From Butyricicoccus sp. (GTDB lineage: Bacteria; Bacillota; Clostridia; Oscillospirales; Butyricicoccaceae), in assembly GCA_020025885.1 (NCBI GenBank), contig JAHHRJ010000074.1, forward strand, positions 1 through 7,387: a stretch of DNA of 7,387 nucleotides, written 5' to 3'. Of this stretch, positions 1 to 5,698 are shown piece after piece. Under the pieces are notes generated by a model that did not search any database, had not been told where the DNA came from, and saw only the letters and a list, made by a program, of their open reading frames with translations. A program made the position numbers and the translations under genes. Every line of letters starts with the position of its first letter. Positions within the stretch are counted from its first letter, which is position 1.

Positions 1-88
1 AAATCACTATGGATTTTTTTATTAAGTGTCCAACTTCATTATGCAATCAACCAAAGAAAAAGAAAGCAAATATGGGAAAGGAATTTTA

Positions 89-823
89 ATGATTACCATT
101 TTATCCCCTGCAAAGAACATGCGAACCCCAGAGCCGCGTGCGCTGCCTGTGACGGAGCCAAAGCGCAGGGAAGAACGAATCGAACTATATGAGATCTTGC
201 GCCAAATCCCAGCATATGAACTGGAAAGTATCATGCAGATCAGCCCGACTTTGGCGCTCAAAGCGGCGGCAGATTTTGCAGTATGGCAGCCAGACGGTGG
301 TACGCCAGCCATTCTTTCTTACGATGGACTTGCCTATAAGCATTTGGATGCAGATACCTTATCCGATGGGGAGTTGGAATATGCACAGTCCCATCTGCGC
401 CATTTGTCTGCGCTCTATGGTGCGCTGCGTCCGCTGGATCTGATCCATCCATATCGATTGGAAATGGGGCGTCGTCCAGCAGGGCAGAATCTCTATACAT
501 TTTGGGGCAGAAAACTTAGAGATGATCTATATGCGGAGACCGATCTTGTTGTGAATCTGGCATCGAGCGAGTACAGCAAGGCGATTTCCAAACAACTGCA
601 AACGGGAGACCGTTTTTTGACTTGTGAATTTTTATCCGAACGAAAGGGCAAACTACGTTGTCTCGCAACACAAGCAAAAATGGCACGCGGTGCAATGGCG
701 CGGTATATCGTACAGCGGTGCGTGGATTCCGCTGAGGGGCTGATGGAATTTCGGGAACTTGATTTTGAATTTGAGCCAGCATTATCCAATGAAGGCGTAT
801 ATACCTATATACAACGCGTATAG
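89..823 (+). CDS. yaaA: YaaA family peroxide stress protein (DUF328)
   Basis: This 244-residue protein belongs to the YaaA/DUF328 family. In E. coli, YaaA is induced by OxyR and lowers intracellular free iron during hydrogen peroxide stress; it is a cytoplasmic, DNA-binding protein. Visible family hallmarks are the N-terminal ILSPAKNM (residues 4-11), the central block YGALRPLDLIHPYRLEMG (about 110-127), the following NLYTFWG, and NLASSEYSKAI, with a C-terminal segment rich in acidic and aromatic residues. The length is close to the usual 240-260. The frame stays open upstream to an ATG at 26, but I chose the ATG at 89 because AAAGGA lies six bases before it and the protein then begins exactly at the conserved MITILSPAK start; the 21 extra residues are polar and look untranslated. 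It appears to be monocistronic or first of a loose pair with the gene at 960. The family assignment is firm; the role in peroxide defence here is by homology. Confidence 0.92.
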   Translation: MITILSPAKNMRTPEPRALPVTEPKRREERIELYEILRQIPAYELESIMQISPTLALKAAADFAVWQPDGGTPAILSYDGLAYKHLDADTLSDGELEYAQSHLRHLSALYGALRPLDLIHPYRLEMGRRPAGQNLYTFWGRKLRDDLYAETDLVVNLASSEYSKAISKQLQTGDRFLTCEFLSERKGKLRCLATQAKMARGAMARYIVQRCVDSAEGLMEFRELDFEFEPALSNEGVYTYIQRV

Positions 824-843
824 AGTGCAGATGGATTGATATG

Positions 844-849
844 TATAAT
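844..849 (+). promoter_or_regulatory. Possible -10 element ahead of the exported-protein gene
   Basis: A perfect TATAAT lies just after the yaaA stop codon. The hexamer 17 bases upstream (TAGAGT) is a poor -35, so this is a weak candidate. If used, the transcript would start near 856 and carry a leader of about 100 bases that includes the hairpin at 887-914. Confidence 0.3.
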
Positions 850-886
850 GTGAAGCAGACATAAAAAAACATCAAAAAACCGAGGA

Positions 887-914
887 AGATAAGGAACATT
901 TTGGTTTCTTGTCT
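887..914 (+). other. Hairpin between yaaA and the exported-protein gene
   Basis: AGATAAGGAAC (887-897) can pair with GTTTCTTGTCT (904-914) around a six-base loop, giving eleven pairs of which two are G-U. The run after it (CGTCTTTATT) is only moderately T-rich, so it could be a weak yaaA terminator or a structure in the leader of the next gene. Nothing else is recognisable in 824-959. Confidence 0.35.
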
Positions 915-959
915 CGTCTTTATTATGAATGAGATGATTTTGAAGAGAGGTGCGTCCTT

Positions 960-1592
960 GTGAATCGAGCTTCCATTATTTTGGGGCTGGCACTTGTCGT
1001 GGCGGCAGTTGCGCCGAGTCGAGCGCCTGAGCAAAAAAAGATACCAGTGTCTGTAACACGGCAGACCGCTTGGGTGAGTCAAACCGAAAAAATAGGAACG
1101 TATACTGTAACAGAACCGAATACGATGCAAAATAAGTTTTCCTATTCGCTGCAATTTACACAGCAAGATGGAAAAACAGGCGGTTTGACGAGCGGGAATT
1201 TTTTGGAGAGCTTTTGGGATGGGATTGCATATGATCGAGAATCGACCGAGCAGTGTTTGGAACGTCTTGGCGTGTGGGACAGCGTGCGGGAAGGGTCGGA
1301 AATTACATTGACCATTCCAGATGCAGATATTGCACAAGTGGATGTACGTTTTGATCCAAACACGGTCTATGACGATGAGAGATACAGGACGACCTCACTT
1401 GAGACATATGCACCGCAAAGCATCAACATGACACCAGATGTAAGTGGTGAACTGCATCGCTGTTCTTTTCCAGTTTCCTTCCAGCCGGTAGAGGGTGCGA
1501 AAAGCTATAATCAGGTGTTTTGTGTGATCCATGTGACGTTTCACGATGGAAACAGCGGGGATATTGGTCTGGCATTGACCAAGATTTCATAA
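960..1592 (+). CDS. Predicted exported protein of unknown function
   Basis: I do not recognise this 210-residue protein. It begins with a GTG codon preceded by GAAGAGAGG at a normal distance; no in-frame ATG offers a better start. Residues 1-22 look like a Sec signal peptide: Arg3, a hydrophobic core from about Ile6 to Ala18 (IILGLALVVAAVA), then SRA as a possible cleavage site, although the following proline is unfavourable. There is no lipobox cysteine, so it is not an obvious lipoprotein; an uncleaved membrane anchor is also possible. The mature part is polar, rich in Thr, Ser, Asp and Gln, with many alternating beta-type stretches (YSLQFTQQDGKTGG, SEITLTIPDADIAQVDVRF, VFCVIHVTFHDG), suggesting a beta-sandwich domain outside the membrane. 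Three cysteines are present, two of them in the C-terminal third. It lies downstream of yaaA and is closed by its own strong terminator, so it probably forms its own unit or ends a yaaA transcript. Confidence 0.8.
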   Translation: MNRASIILGLALVVAAVAPSRAPEQKKIPVSVTRQTAWVSQTEKIGTYTVTEPNTMQNKFSYSLQFTQQDGKTGGLTSGNFLESFWDGIAYDRESTEQCLERLGVWDSVREGSEITLTIPDADIAQVDVRFDPNTVYDDERYRTTSLETYAPQSINMTPDVSGELHRCSFPVSFQPVEGAKSYNQVFCVIHVTFHDGNSGDIGLALTKIS

Positions 1593-1596
1593 ATCA

Positions 1597-1637
1597 GCCC
1601 AGTAGATCGCTTTCTGAATCTACTGGGCGATATTTTT
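1597..1637 (+). terminator. Rho-independent terminator after the exported-protein gene
   Basis: A perfect 11-bp stem, GCCCAGTAGAT (1597-1607) with ATCTACTGGGC (1618-1628), encloses a ten-base loop and is followed by GATATTTTTG. It begins four bases after the stop codon. It also lies directly ahead of the MGMT-like gene, so that gene needs read-through or a promoter I cannot see. Confidence 0.85.
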
Positions 1638-1666
1638 GCATCATAGAATAAAAGGAGAGGCTTTTC

Positions 1667-1975
1667 ATGAATACTTATGAGCGTATTTATACCGTGGTGC
1701 GGCAGATTCCAGTGGGGAAGGTGGCGACTTATGGACAGGTTGCCAGACTCGCTGGAAATCCGCGCTGGGCGCGTGTGGTTGGTTATGCACTGCATGTGAA
1801 TCCAGAACCACATAATATTCCGTGTTATCGGGTAGTAGACCGCATGGGGCGTTTATCGTCTGCATTTGCATTTGGTGGATCGAATGCACAACGTACTTTA
1901 CTAGAAGCAGATGGTGTGCAGGTTTCGCAAGATGGGTATGTGGATCTAAAACGTTATCAATGGGATGGTGTTTGA
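1667..1975 (+). CDS. MGMT-family (alkyltransferase-like) protein with PCYRV motif
   Basis: This 102-residue protein is a stand-alone C-terminal domain of the O6-methylguanine-DNA methyltransferase family (COG3695-type). Family members bind DNA through a helix-turn-helix, flip out the damaged guanine and either take the alkyl group onto a cysteine or, in ATL proteins, flag it for nucleotide excision repair. Visible hallmarks are the conserved Tyr22 in VGKVATYGQVARLAG, Arg36 (the Arg finger of the recognition helix), the Asn45 hinge, the active-site loop PCYRVV (52-57) with Cys53, and the downstream FAFGGSNAQRTLLEADGV. The motif is PCYRV, so the cysteine is kept but the catalytic histidine of PCHRV is tyrosine; classical ATLs instead replace the cysteine with Trp (PWHRV). 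Whether it transfers alkyl groups is therefore open. AAAGGAGAGG lies upstream of the ATG at a normal distance. I do not see a dedicated promoter between the preceding terminator and this gene. Confidence 0.9.
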   Translation: MNTYERIYTVVRQIPVGKVATYGQVARLAGNPRWARVVGYALHVNPEPHNIPCYRVVDRMGRLSSAFAFGGSNAQRTLLEADGVQVSQDGYVDLKRYQWDGV

Positions 1976-2055
1976 GCAGAATGGTGCAGTGTGTCTGTGA
2001 TATGTGGGAAAAATACATACAATCTTATAAAAATACAAAAACTTTGGTCAGAGAC

Positions 2056-2084
2056 TTGTAAAAAGAAAGTGCAGCGTGTAAAAT
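2056..2084 (+). promoter_or_regulatory. Probable SigA-type promoter of the NhaC antiporter gene
   Basis: TTGTAA (2056-2061) and TAAAAT (2079-2084) are separated by 17 bases and lie in an AT-rich stretch. The predicted start near 2091 would give a leader of about 50 bases, containing a small AGACT/AGTCT hairpin (2093-2105) and the ribosome binding site. The gap 1976-2055 shows nothing else I can name. Confidence 0.5.
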
Positions 2085-2140
2085 AAAATACAAGACTGTA
2101 AGTCTGTCTCATAAAATAAAAAGTAAGGAGTACACAACAA

Positions 2141-3646
2141 ATGAGCGCAACTATCTTTGCGGTCTTGCCTCCGATCATTGCGATTGCATTGGCACTGATT
2201 ACCAAAGAGGTTTATTCCTCGCTGTTGATTGGTATTTTTGCGGGCGCGTTGTTGTTTCATGGGTTTCATCCATTGCATGCAACAGAAACGATGTTTGCAA
2301 TCATGGGCGGTAAGATCAGCGACAATATTGGGATCTTGATGTTCCTTGTTATGCTGGGTATTTTGGTCTCGTTGGTTACAAAATCGGGTGCATCGCGTGC
2401 CTATGGAGAATGGGCAAGCCATGTGATCAAAAGCCGACGCGGTGCATTGCTTGCAACCTCGTTTTTAGGTATGTTCATTTTCGTAGACGATTATTTTAAC
2501 TGCTTGACTGTTGGTACTGTTATGCGTCCGGTGACAGATAAGTATCAGGTGACTCGCGCAAAGCTCGCCTATATCATTGATGCAACGGCAGCACCTGTCT
2601 GCATCATTGCACCAATCTCCAGCTGGGCGGCAGCAGTTACCTCCTCTTTGCCGGAGGATGCGGGTATCAATGGTTTTACGTTATTTTTGAATACCATTCC
2701 ATTTAACTTTTATGCGCTCTTGACACTGGCGTTTATCCTGTGGATCATGATCGCAGATGTGGATTTCTTGGCAATGGGCAAGTACAATAAAAGAGTGCTG
2801 GAAAGTGGAAAGATTGACTCCACTGGCGAAGAATCTACAGTGATCTGTGGATCTGGTTCCGTCAAGGACTTGATTATCCCGATTTTGTTCCTAATCGTTG
2901 CTTGTATTTCTGCGATGATTTACAGCGGCGGCGGTATCTATGAGCTGTCCTTTGAAGCGATTTCCAACGCGTTTGCAAAGTGCTCTTCCTCAGATGCATT
3001 GGTGCTTGGTTCTTTTGCTACATTGGTATTTACGTTCCTGATGTATGTCCCACGCGGTATTCTGACTTTCACCCAGTTCTGTGAGTCCTTTACAGCTGGA
3101 TTTAAAGCAATGGTTCCAGCAATCTTCATTCTGTCGCTTGCATGGACACTGTCTGGCATCTGCTCAGAGAATTATCTCAATTTGAGAGGCTTTGTAGCAG
3201 GTTTTGTAAAGCCTGAATCGACAGTTGGATTGCTGATGCCAGCAATCTTTTTCCTGATTGCACTGCTGCTCGCGTTTGCAACGGGTACATCTTGGGGAAC
3301 ATTTGCGATCCTGATTCCGATTGCAGTGACCATCTTTGGTGCAAGTGAAATGCTCACCATTACGGTTTCTGCGTGTCTGGCAGGTGCGGTGTGTGGCGAC
3401 CATATTTCCCCAATTTCTGATACTACGATTTTGGCTTCTGCGGGTGCGCAGTGTCATCATCTTGACCATGTATCTACGCAGATCCCATATGCGTTGTCGC
3501 TTGCTGTAATCAGCTTTGTAGGCTATCTTGCGGCGGGCTTTACGCAGAATGGCTGGGTTGGTCTTGTCGTAGGTGCTGTGCTGCTCATTGTATTTGCAAG
3601 CATTATGACACAACATGCAAAAAAGGAAAGCGTAAAAAATAGATAA
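2141..3646 (+). CDS. NhaC-family Na+/H+ antiporter
   Basis: This 501-residue integral membrane protein belongs to the NhaC family of the ion transporter superfamily (COG1757), which exchanges Na+ for protons or, in some members, couples Na+/H+ to organic acids such as malate and lactate. It has about eleven to thirteen hydrophobic segments. Family signatures are FVDDYFNCLTVGTVMRP (about 114-130) with the acidic pair Asp116-Asp117 inside the membrane, ATAAPVCIIAPISSWAA shortly after, the helix-breaking GTSWGTFAILIPIA (about 382-395), and GDHISPISDTTILAS (about 419-433) with Asp420 and Asp427. A hydrophilic loop near residues 206-246 separates the two halves. The C-terminus is short and basic. 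TAAGGAG lies ten bases before the ATG. Downstream are strong terminators and a gene on the opposite strand, so it is monocistronic. The family is certain; the exact substrate cannot be read from sequence. Confidence 0.93.
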   Translation: MSATIFAVLPPIIAIALALITKEVYSSLLIGIFAGALLFHGFHPLHATETMFAIMGGKISDNIGILMFLVMLGILVSLVTKSGASRAYGEWASHVIKSRRGALLATSFLGMFIFVDDYFNCLTVGTVMRPVTDKYQVTRAKLAYIIDATAAPVCIIAPISSWAAAVTSSLPEDAGINGFTLFLNTIPFNFYALLTLAFILWIMIADVDFLAMGKYNKRVLESGKIDSTGEESTVICGSGSVKDLIIPILFLIVACISAMIYSGGGIYELSFEAISNAFAKCSSSDALVLGSFATLVFTFLMYVPRGILTFTQFCESFTAGFKAMVPAIFILSLAWTLSGICSENYLNLRGFVAGFVKPESTVGLLMPAIFFLIALLLAFATGTSWGTFAILIPIAVTIFGASEMLTITVSACLAGAVCGDHISPISDTTILASAGAQCHHLDHVSTQIPYALSLAVISFVGYLAAGFTQNGWVGLVVGAVLLIVFASIMTQHAKKESVKNR

Positions 3647-3649
3647 GAT

Positions 3650-3677
3650 AAATCCTCTGCCTAGGCAGAGGATTTTT
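3650..3677 (+). terminator. Rho-independent terminator of the NhaC antiporter gene
   Basis: AAATCCTCTGC (3650-3660) pairs perfectly with GCAGAGGATTT (3665-3675) around a CTAG loop, and the right arm runs into TTTTT. The whole 26-base unit 3650-3675 is a perfect palindrome. It begins four bases after the stop codon. Confidence 0.9.
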
Positions 3678-3742
3678 GAACATGAAAAGATCAAGTTTTC
3701 AGAAGAGCACAGAACTCTTTTGTTTCTGATTTCATACACCGT

Positions 3743-3774
3743 AAAAAAATAACTGGCAAAAGCCAGTTATTTTT
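3743..3774 (-). terminator. Terminator of the rrf2-family gene, probably bidirectional
   Basis: AAAAATAACTGGC (3745-3757) pairs perfectly with GCCAGTTATTTTT (3762-3774) around an AAAA loop. Read on the minus strand it starts nine bases after the Rrf2 stop codon and ends in a seven-T run, so it serves that gene. On the plus strand it also ends in T5 and would back up the antiporter terminator. The 65 bases between the two hairpins show nothing else. Confidence 0.88.
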
Positions 3775-3783
3775 GTTGTGTTA

Positions 3784-4212
3784 TTATAATGCAGATAAAT
3801 CAGTATGTGGCTGTTTTGCCAAATCTGCAATCGTAATACCATCAAGATAACTTGTGGTCAAGCGATGAAGCTCTTTCCACATGGGGAGCGTTGGGCAATA
3901 GGCTTCACGTGCACACGGTTTGGCATTTTTTCCAAGGCAGGCAACAGGCGCAAGGTTTTCTTCCGTGAGCATCAAGATTTTGTAAACTGTATACTCTTCT
4001 GGGGCATGTGTCAACCGATAACCGCCGCCTTTTCCACGCATACCGACCAAAATTTTGTTATGTACCAGCGTTTTTAAAATGCTTTCCAGATATTTTTCAG
4101 AAATGTCCTGCCGTGCTGCAATCTCCTTGAGTGGGAGATAGCCGTCAGTCTGATGCTGTGCAAGATCGATCAGAACACGCAATGCATAGCGTCCTTTTGT
4201 TGAGATCATCAT
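3784..4212 (-). CDS. Rrf2-family transcriptional regulator with three-cysteine motif
   Basis: This 142-residue protein is an Rrf2-family winged-helix regulator, the family of IscR, NsrR, RirA and CymR. The N-terminal MISTKGRYALRVLIDLAQH, the recognition-helix region ISEKYLESILKTLVHNKILVG (37-57) and the wing MRGKGGGYRLT (58-68) are typical, and the length matches the usual 130-165. Near the C-terminus lie Cys92, Cys100 and Cys106 (CX7CX5C), the position where IscR and NsrR hold an Fe-S cluster, although IscR has CX5CX5C. This suggests sensing of Fe-S status, redox state or nitric oxide, which is an inference. Two adjacent ATG codons (4212 and 4209) are possible starts; GGAGGA (4227-4222) sits nine bases before the first, so I used that one. 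The gene has its own promoter and terminator and is not next to iscS or iscU, which often accompany IscR in Bacillota. A repeated element over its promoter suggests self-regulation. Confidence 0.93.
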   Translation of the reverse strand: MMISTKGRYALRVLIDLAQHQTDGYLPLKEIAARQDISEKYLESILKTLVHNKILVGMRGKGGGYRLTHAPEEYTVYKILMLTEENLAPVACLGKNAKPCAREAYCPTLPMWKELHRLTTSYLDGITIADLAKQPHTDLSAL

Positions 4213-4231
4213 CTTTATGAGTCCTCCATCG

Positions 4232-4263
4232 TTTCCCTATTATACAATAAGGAAAATAGGAAA
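4232..4263 (-). promoter_or_regulatory. Putative operator: repeated TTTCC(T)TATT motif over the rrf2 promoter
   Basis: On the plus strand TTTCCCTATT (4232-4241) and AATAAGGAAA (4246-4255) form an inverted repeat matching at nine of ten positions around a four-base centre, and AATAGGAAA (4255-4263) is a further copy of the right arm. Together they cover the region from the -35 element past the -10. This is the kind of AT-rich dyad that Rrf2-family dimers bind, so self-repression is the simplest reading. The binding itself is inferred. Confidence 0.5.
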
Positions 4264-4267
4264 TCAA
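4239..4267 (-). promoter_or_regulatory. SigA-type promoter of the rrf2-family gene
   Basis: On the minus strand TTGATT (4267-4262) and a perfect TATAAT (4244-4239) are separated by 17 bases. The predicted start is close to 4232, giving a leader of about 20 bases with a strong ribosome binding site. Very AT-rich sequence at 4271-4310, just upstream of the -35, could act as an UP element. Confidence 0.78.
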
Positions 4268-4305
4268 CTATATTTGTATACATATATCAAAAGAATTTTT
4301 AAAAT

Positions 4306-5505
4306 TTAATTTTTGATGCAAGTTAGATCCAAAATATGACCAGTTAAGGAGCGTGCGGCACCAGAAGGTGTGATCTCATAGGTGTTTTCTGTTCCGACCA
4401 GACCAACACCAGGCAGGGCGATTTTGGGCTCAACGGCAAAGGTCATGTGAGGCGTAAGGGGAGTTTTAAAACCACGTGCCAAAACAGGTGGTTCGTCCAT
4501 GACAAGACCGATGGAGTGTCCAAGGAATTTGCCGCCATTCATAAAGCCTTCCGCGAACTCTTCTGGCACAGTCTCCCAAAGGGATGTGAAGATTTCTTCT
4601 GGAATTGCACCTGCTACCATTTTTTCGGCTACGGTCTGTTCAAAACGGGTACAAAAATCATATGCGCGGCGAATCTTCTCTGCTGCGGGGTGTTGGTCAA
4701 GATCGCCATAGAAGAACACGACGGATTTATCGGTGTGATAGCCGTCAATGCCAGAAGGGATATCGAGCAGTACCAAGTCACCTGATCGCAGTAAACGGTT
4801 GTTGTTTCCGATTGATGGCATGGCAAGACAGGTGCCTGCAATACCGTCAGGCCCATCAAATGCACCGATTCGCAGTCCGTTCTCAGAGAAGGAACAGATT
4901 CCGAGAACGTCCTCGCCATGCATCTGATTGAAGCGAGAAATGCCCATCGCACCGCGTGACAAGAATGCACGATGGACATCGGAACAGAGTACAGCTTCGC
5001 TGACACCTGCATGAAGAAGTGTGGGTGCAATGCGCTCAAGGACTTCTTCATGAATGACACCTGCGCGGCGCATACAGTCCAACTCATAGGCACTTTTATG
5101 TGCACGTAGATCAGCAAGAACAGGGGAGATATTTTGGTAAGAATCAAGTGGGAAATATTTACGTACCATCCCAAGCCATTCCACAGATGCAGTTTTGCAC
5201 TCAATATATGCGTTTTTGGGCAGGGAATAGTTCTCCTGCAATACACGGAAGGACTTCATCGGACGCAGATTTTCAAAGAGGGATTCCTCCTGTGCGCGGG
5301 GCAGATAGCGGCGCACCCAAAAGACTGCGCTCTCTGGTGTGATGACCAGAACACCATCCTGCATGGTTCCGGTCAAATAATATAGATTGATCTTGCTGTG
5401 GATGAGCACCATATCCCATGAAGGGTCTTTGTCTGAAAGCGTTTGACGCAGTGCTGCAAGGCGGTGCTCCAGCTCATGTTTTGGAACTTGATTGTGGGTC
5501 AACAT
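4306..5505 (-). CDS. M24-family metallopeptidase (Xaa-Pro aminopeptidase-like)
   Basis: From the ATG at 5505 this is a 399-residue cytoplasmic M24 (pita-bread fold) enzyme related to aminopeptidase P and prolidase, which remove N-terminal residues preceding proline using two metal ions. The N-terminal creatinase-like domain spans roughly residues 1-145 (including SKINLYYLTGTMQDGVLVI). The catalytic domain carries all five expected metal ligands: Asp248 and Asp259 (DIPSGIDGYHTD, correct eleven-residue spacing), His330 in LGHSIGL, Glu359 in AVEP and Glu373 in GTENTYEIT. It is therefore probably active; its substrate is not certain. The open frame extends to an ATG at 5550, but that codon has no ribosome binding site. 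GGAAAGGA at 5526-5519 supports either the GTG at 5514 (four-base spacing) or the ATG at 5505 (thirteen-base spacing). It is transcribed away from cls from its own promoter, and the rrf2-type gene downstream has a separate promoter. I see no strong terminator in the AT-rich 4268-4305, so some read-through into rrf2 is possible. Confidence 0.92.
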   Translation of the reverse strand: MLTHNQVPKHELEHRLAALRQTLSDKDPSWDMVLIHSKINLYYLTGTMQDGVLVITPESAVFWVRRYLPRAQEESLFENLRPMKSFRVLQENYSLPKNAYIECKTASVEWLGMVRKYFPLDSYQNISPVLADLRAHKSAYELDCMRRAGVIHEEVLERIAPTLLHAGVSEAVLCSDVHRAFLSRGAMGISRFNQMHGEDVLGICSFSENGLRIGAFDGPDGIAGTCLAMPSIGNNNRLLRSGDLVLLDIPSGIDGYHTDKSVVFFYGDLDQHPAAEKIRRAYDFCTRFEQTVAEKMVAGAIPEEIFTSLWETVPEEFAEGFMNGGKFLGHSIGLVMDEPPVLARGFKTPLTPHMTFAVEPKIALPGVGLVGTENTYEITPSGAARSLTGHILDLTCIKN

Positions 5506-5526
5506 AATAAGCACATTTTCCTTTCC
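5503..5526 (-). promoter_or_regulatory. Ribosome binding site deciding the M24 peptidase start
   Basis: The minus strand reads GGAAAGGAAAAT and then GTGCTTATTATG. The purine run is four bases from the GTG (5514) and thirteen from the in-frame ATG (5505). This excludes the far-upstream ATG at 5550 but leaves these two starts, three codons apart, unresolved. Confidence 0.6.
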
Positions 5527-5576
5527 GATTTGGGCAGATAAGCATACCATTTTCGTTTATATTGCTTCTTGTGGTT

Positions 5577-5604
5577 AGTATACCAGAATTTTGATAGATT
5601 GCAA
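5577..5604 (-). promoter_or_regulatory. Promoter of the M24 peptidase gene, extended -10
   Basis: On the minus strand TTGCAA (5604-5599) is followed after 16 bases by TATACT (5582-5577), preceded by TGG, which makes an extended -10. The predicted start is near 5570, giving a leader of about 60 bases. Confidence 0.65.
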
Positions 5605-5634
5605 TGGGTATACTGGGTTTTACAGTGTGTACCA

Positions 5635-5663
5635 TTGACTTTTGACAAATGGCGGTTTATGAT
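5635..5663 (+). promoter_or_regulatory. Promoter of the cardiolipin synthase gene
   Basis: TTGACT (5635-5640) and TATGAT (5658-5663) are separated by 17 bases. A perfect TTGACA at 5642-5647 overlaps the spacer but has no good -10 at the proper distance. The predicted start near 5670 leaves a short leader with GGAGGA (5690-5695) close to the ATG. Confidence 0.6.
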
Positions 5664-5698
5664 GGATAAGAGGGATTGGCATCCATTTTGGAGGAATT

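Noticed and set aside
26..88. N-terminal extension of YaaA from an upstream ATG
   Set aside because: The 21 residues are polar and not family-like; the ATG at 89 has a well-spaced AAAGGA and begins the protein at the conserved ILSPAK block.
516..1337. Long 273-codon frame on the minus strand across yaaA and the exported-protein gene
   Set aside because: It overlaps two well-supported plus-strand genes, has a Cys/His/Arg-rich low-quality composition and no family motifs; it is a shadow frame.
3164..3739. 191-codon minus-strand frame under the end of the antiporter gene
   Set aside because: It is antisense to conserved transmembrane coding sequence and runs through the terminator hairpin; the composition is Arg/Cys/Asn-rich and not protein-like.
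3650..3774. Two perfect hairpins close together as a repeat array or attachment site
   Set aside because: Their sequences are unrelated, and each sits four to nine bases after the stop of a convergent gene with a T tract; ordinary terminators explain both.
4276..4281. Third GTATAC, upstream of the rrf2 promoter, as part of a shared operator with the cls region
   Set aside because: It lies in very AT-rich sequence, the match is only six palindromic bases and the flanks do not agree; chance is a sufficient explanation.
5506..5550. N-terminal extension of the M24 peptidase from the ATG at 5550
   Set aside because: There is no ribosome binding site before 5550, and a clear GGAAAGGA lies inside the extension.
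5642..5647. Perfect TTGACA as the -35 of cls
   Set aside because: No acceptable -10 lies 16-18 bases downstream; TTGACT at 5635 with TATGAT at 5658 has exact 17-base spacing.
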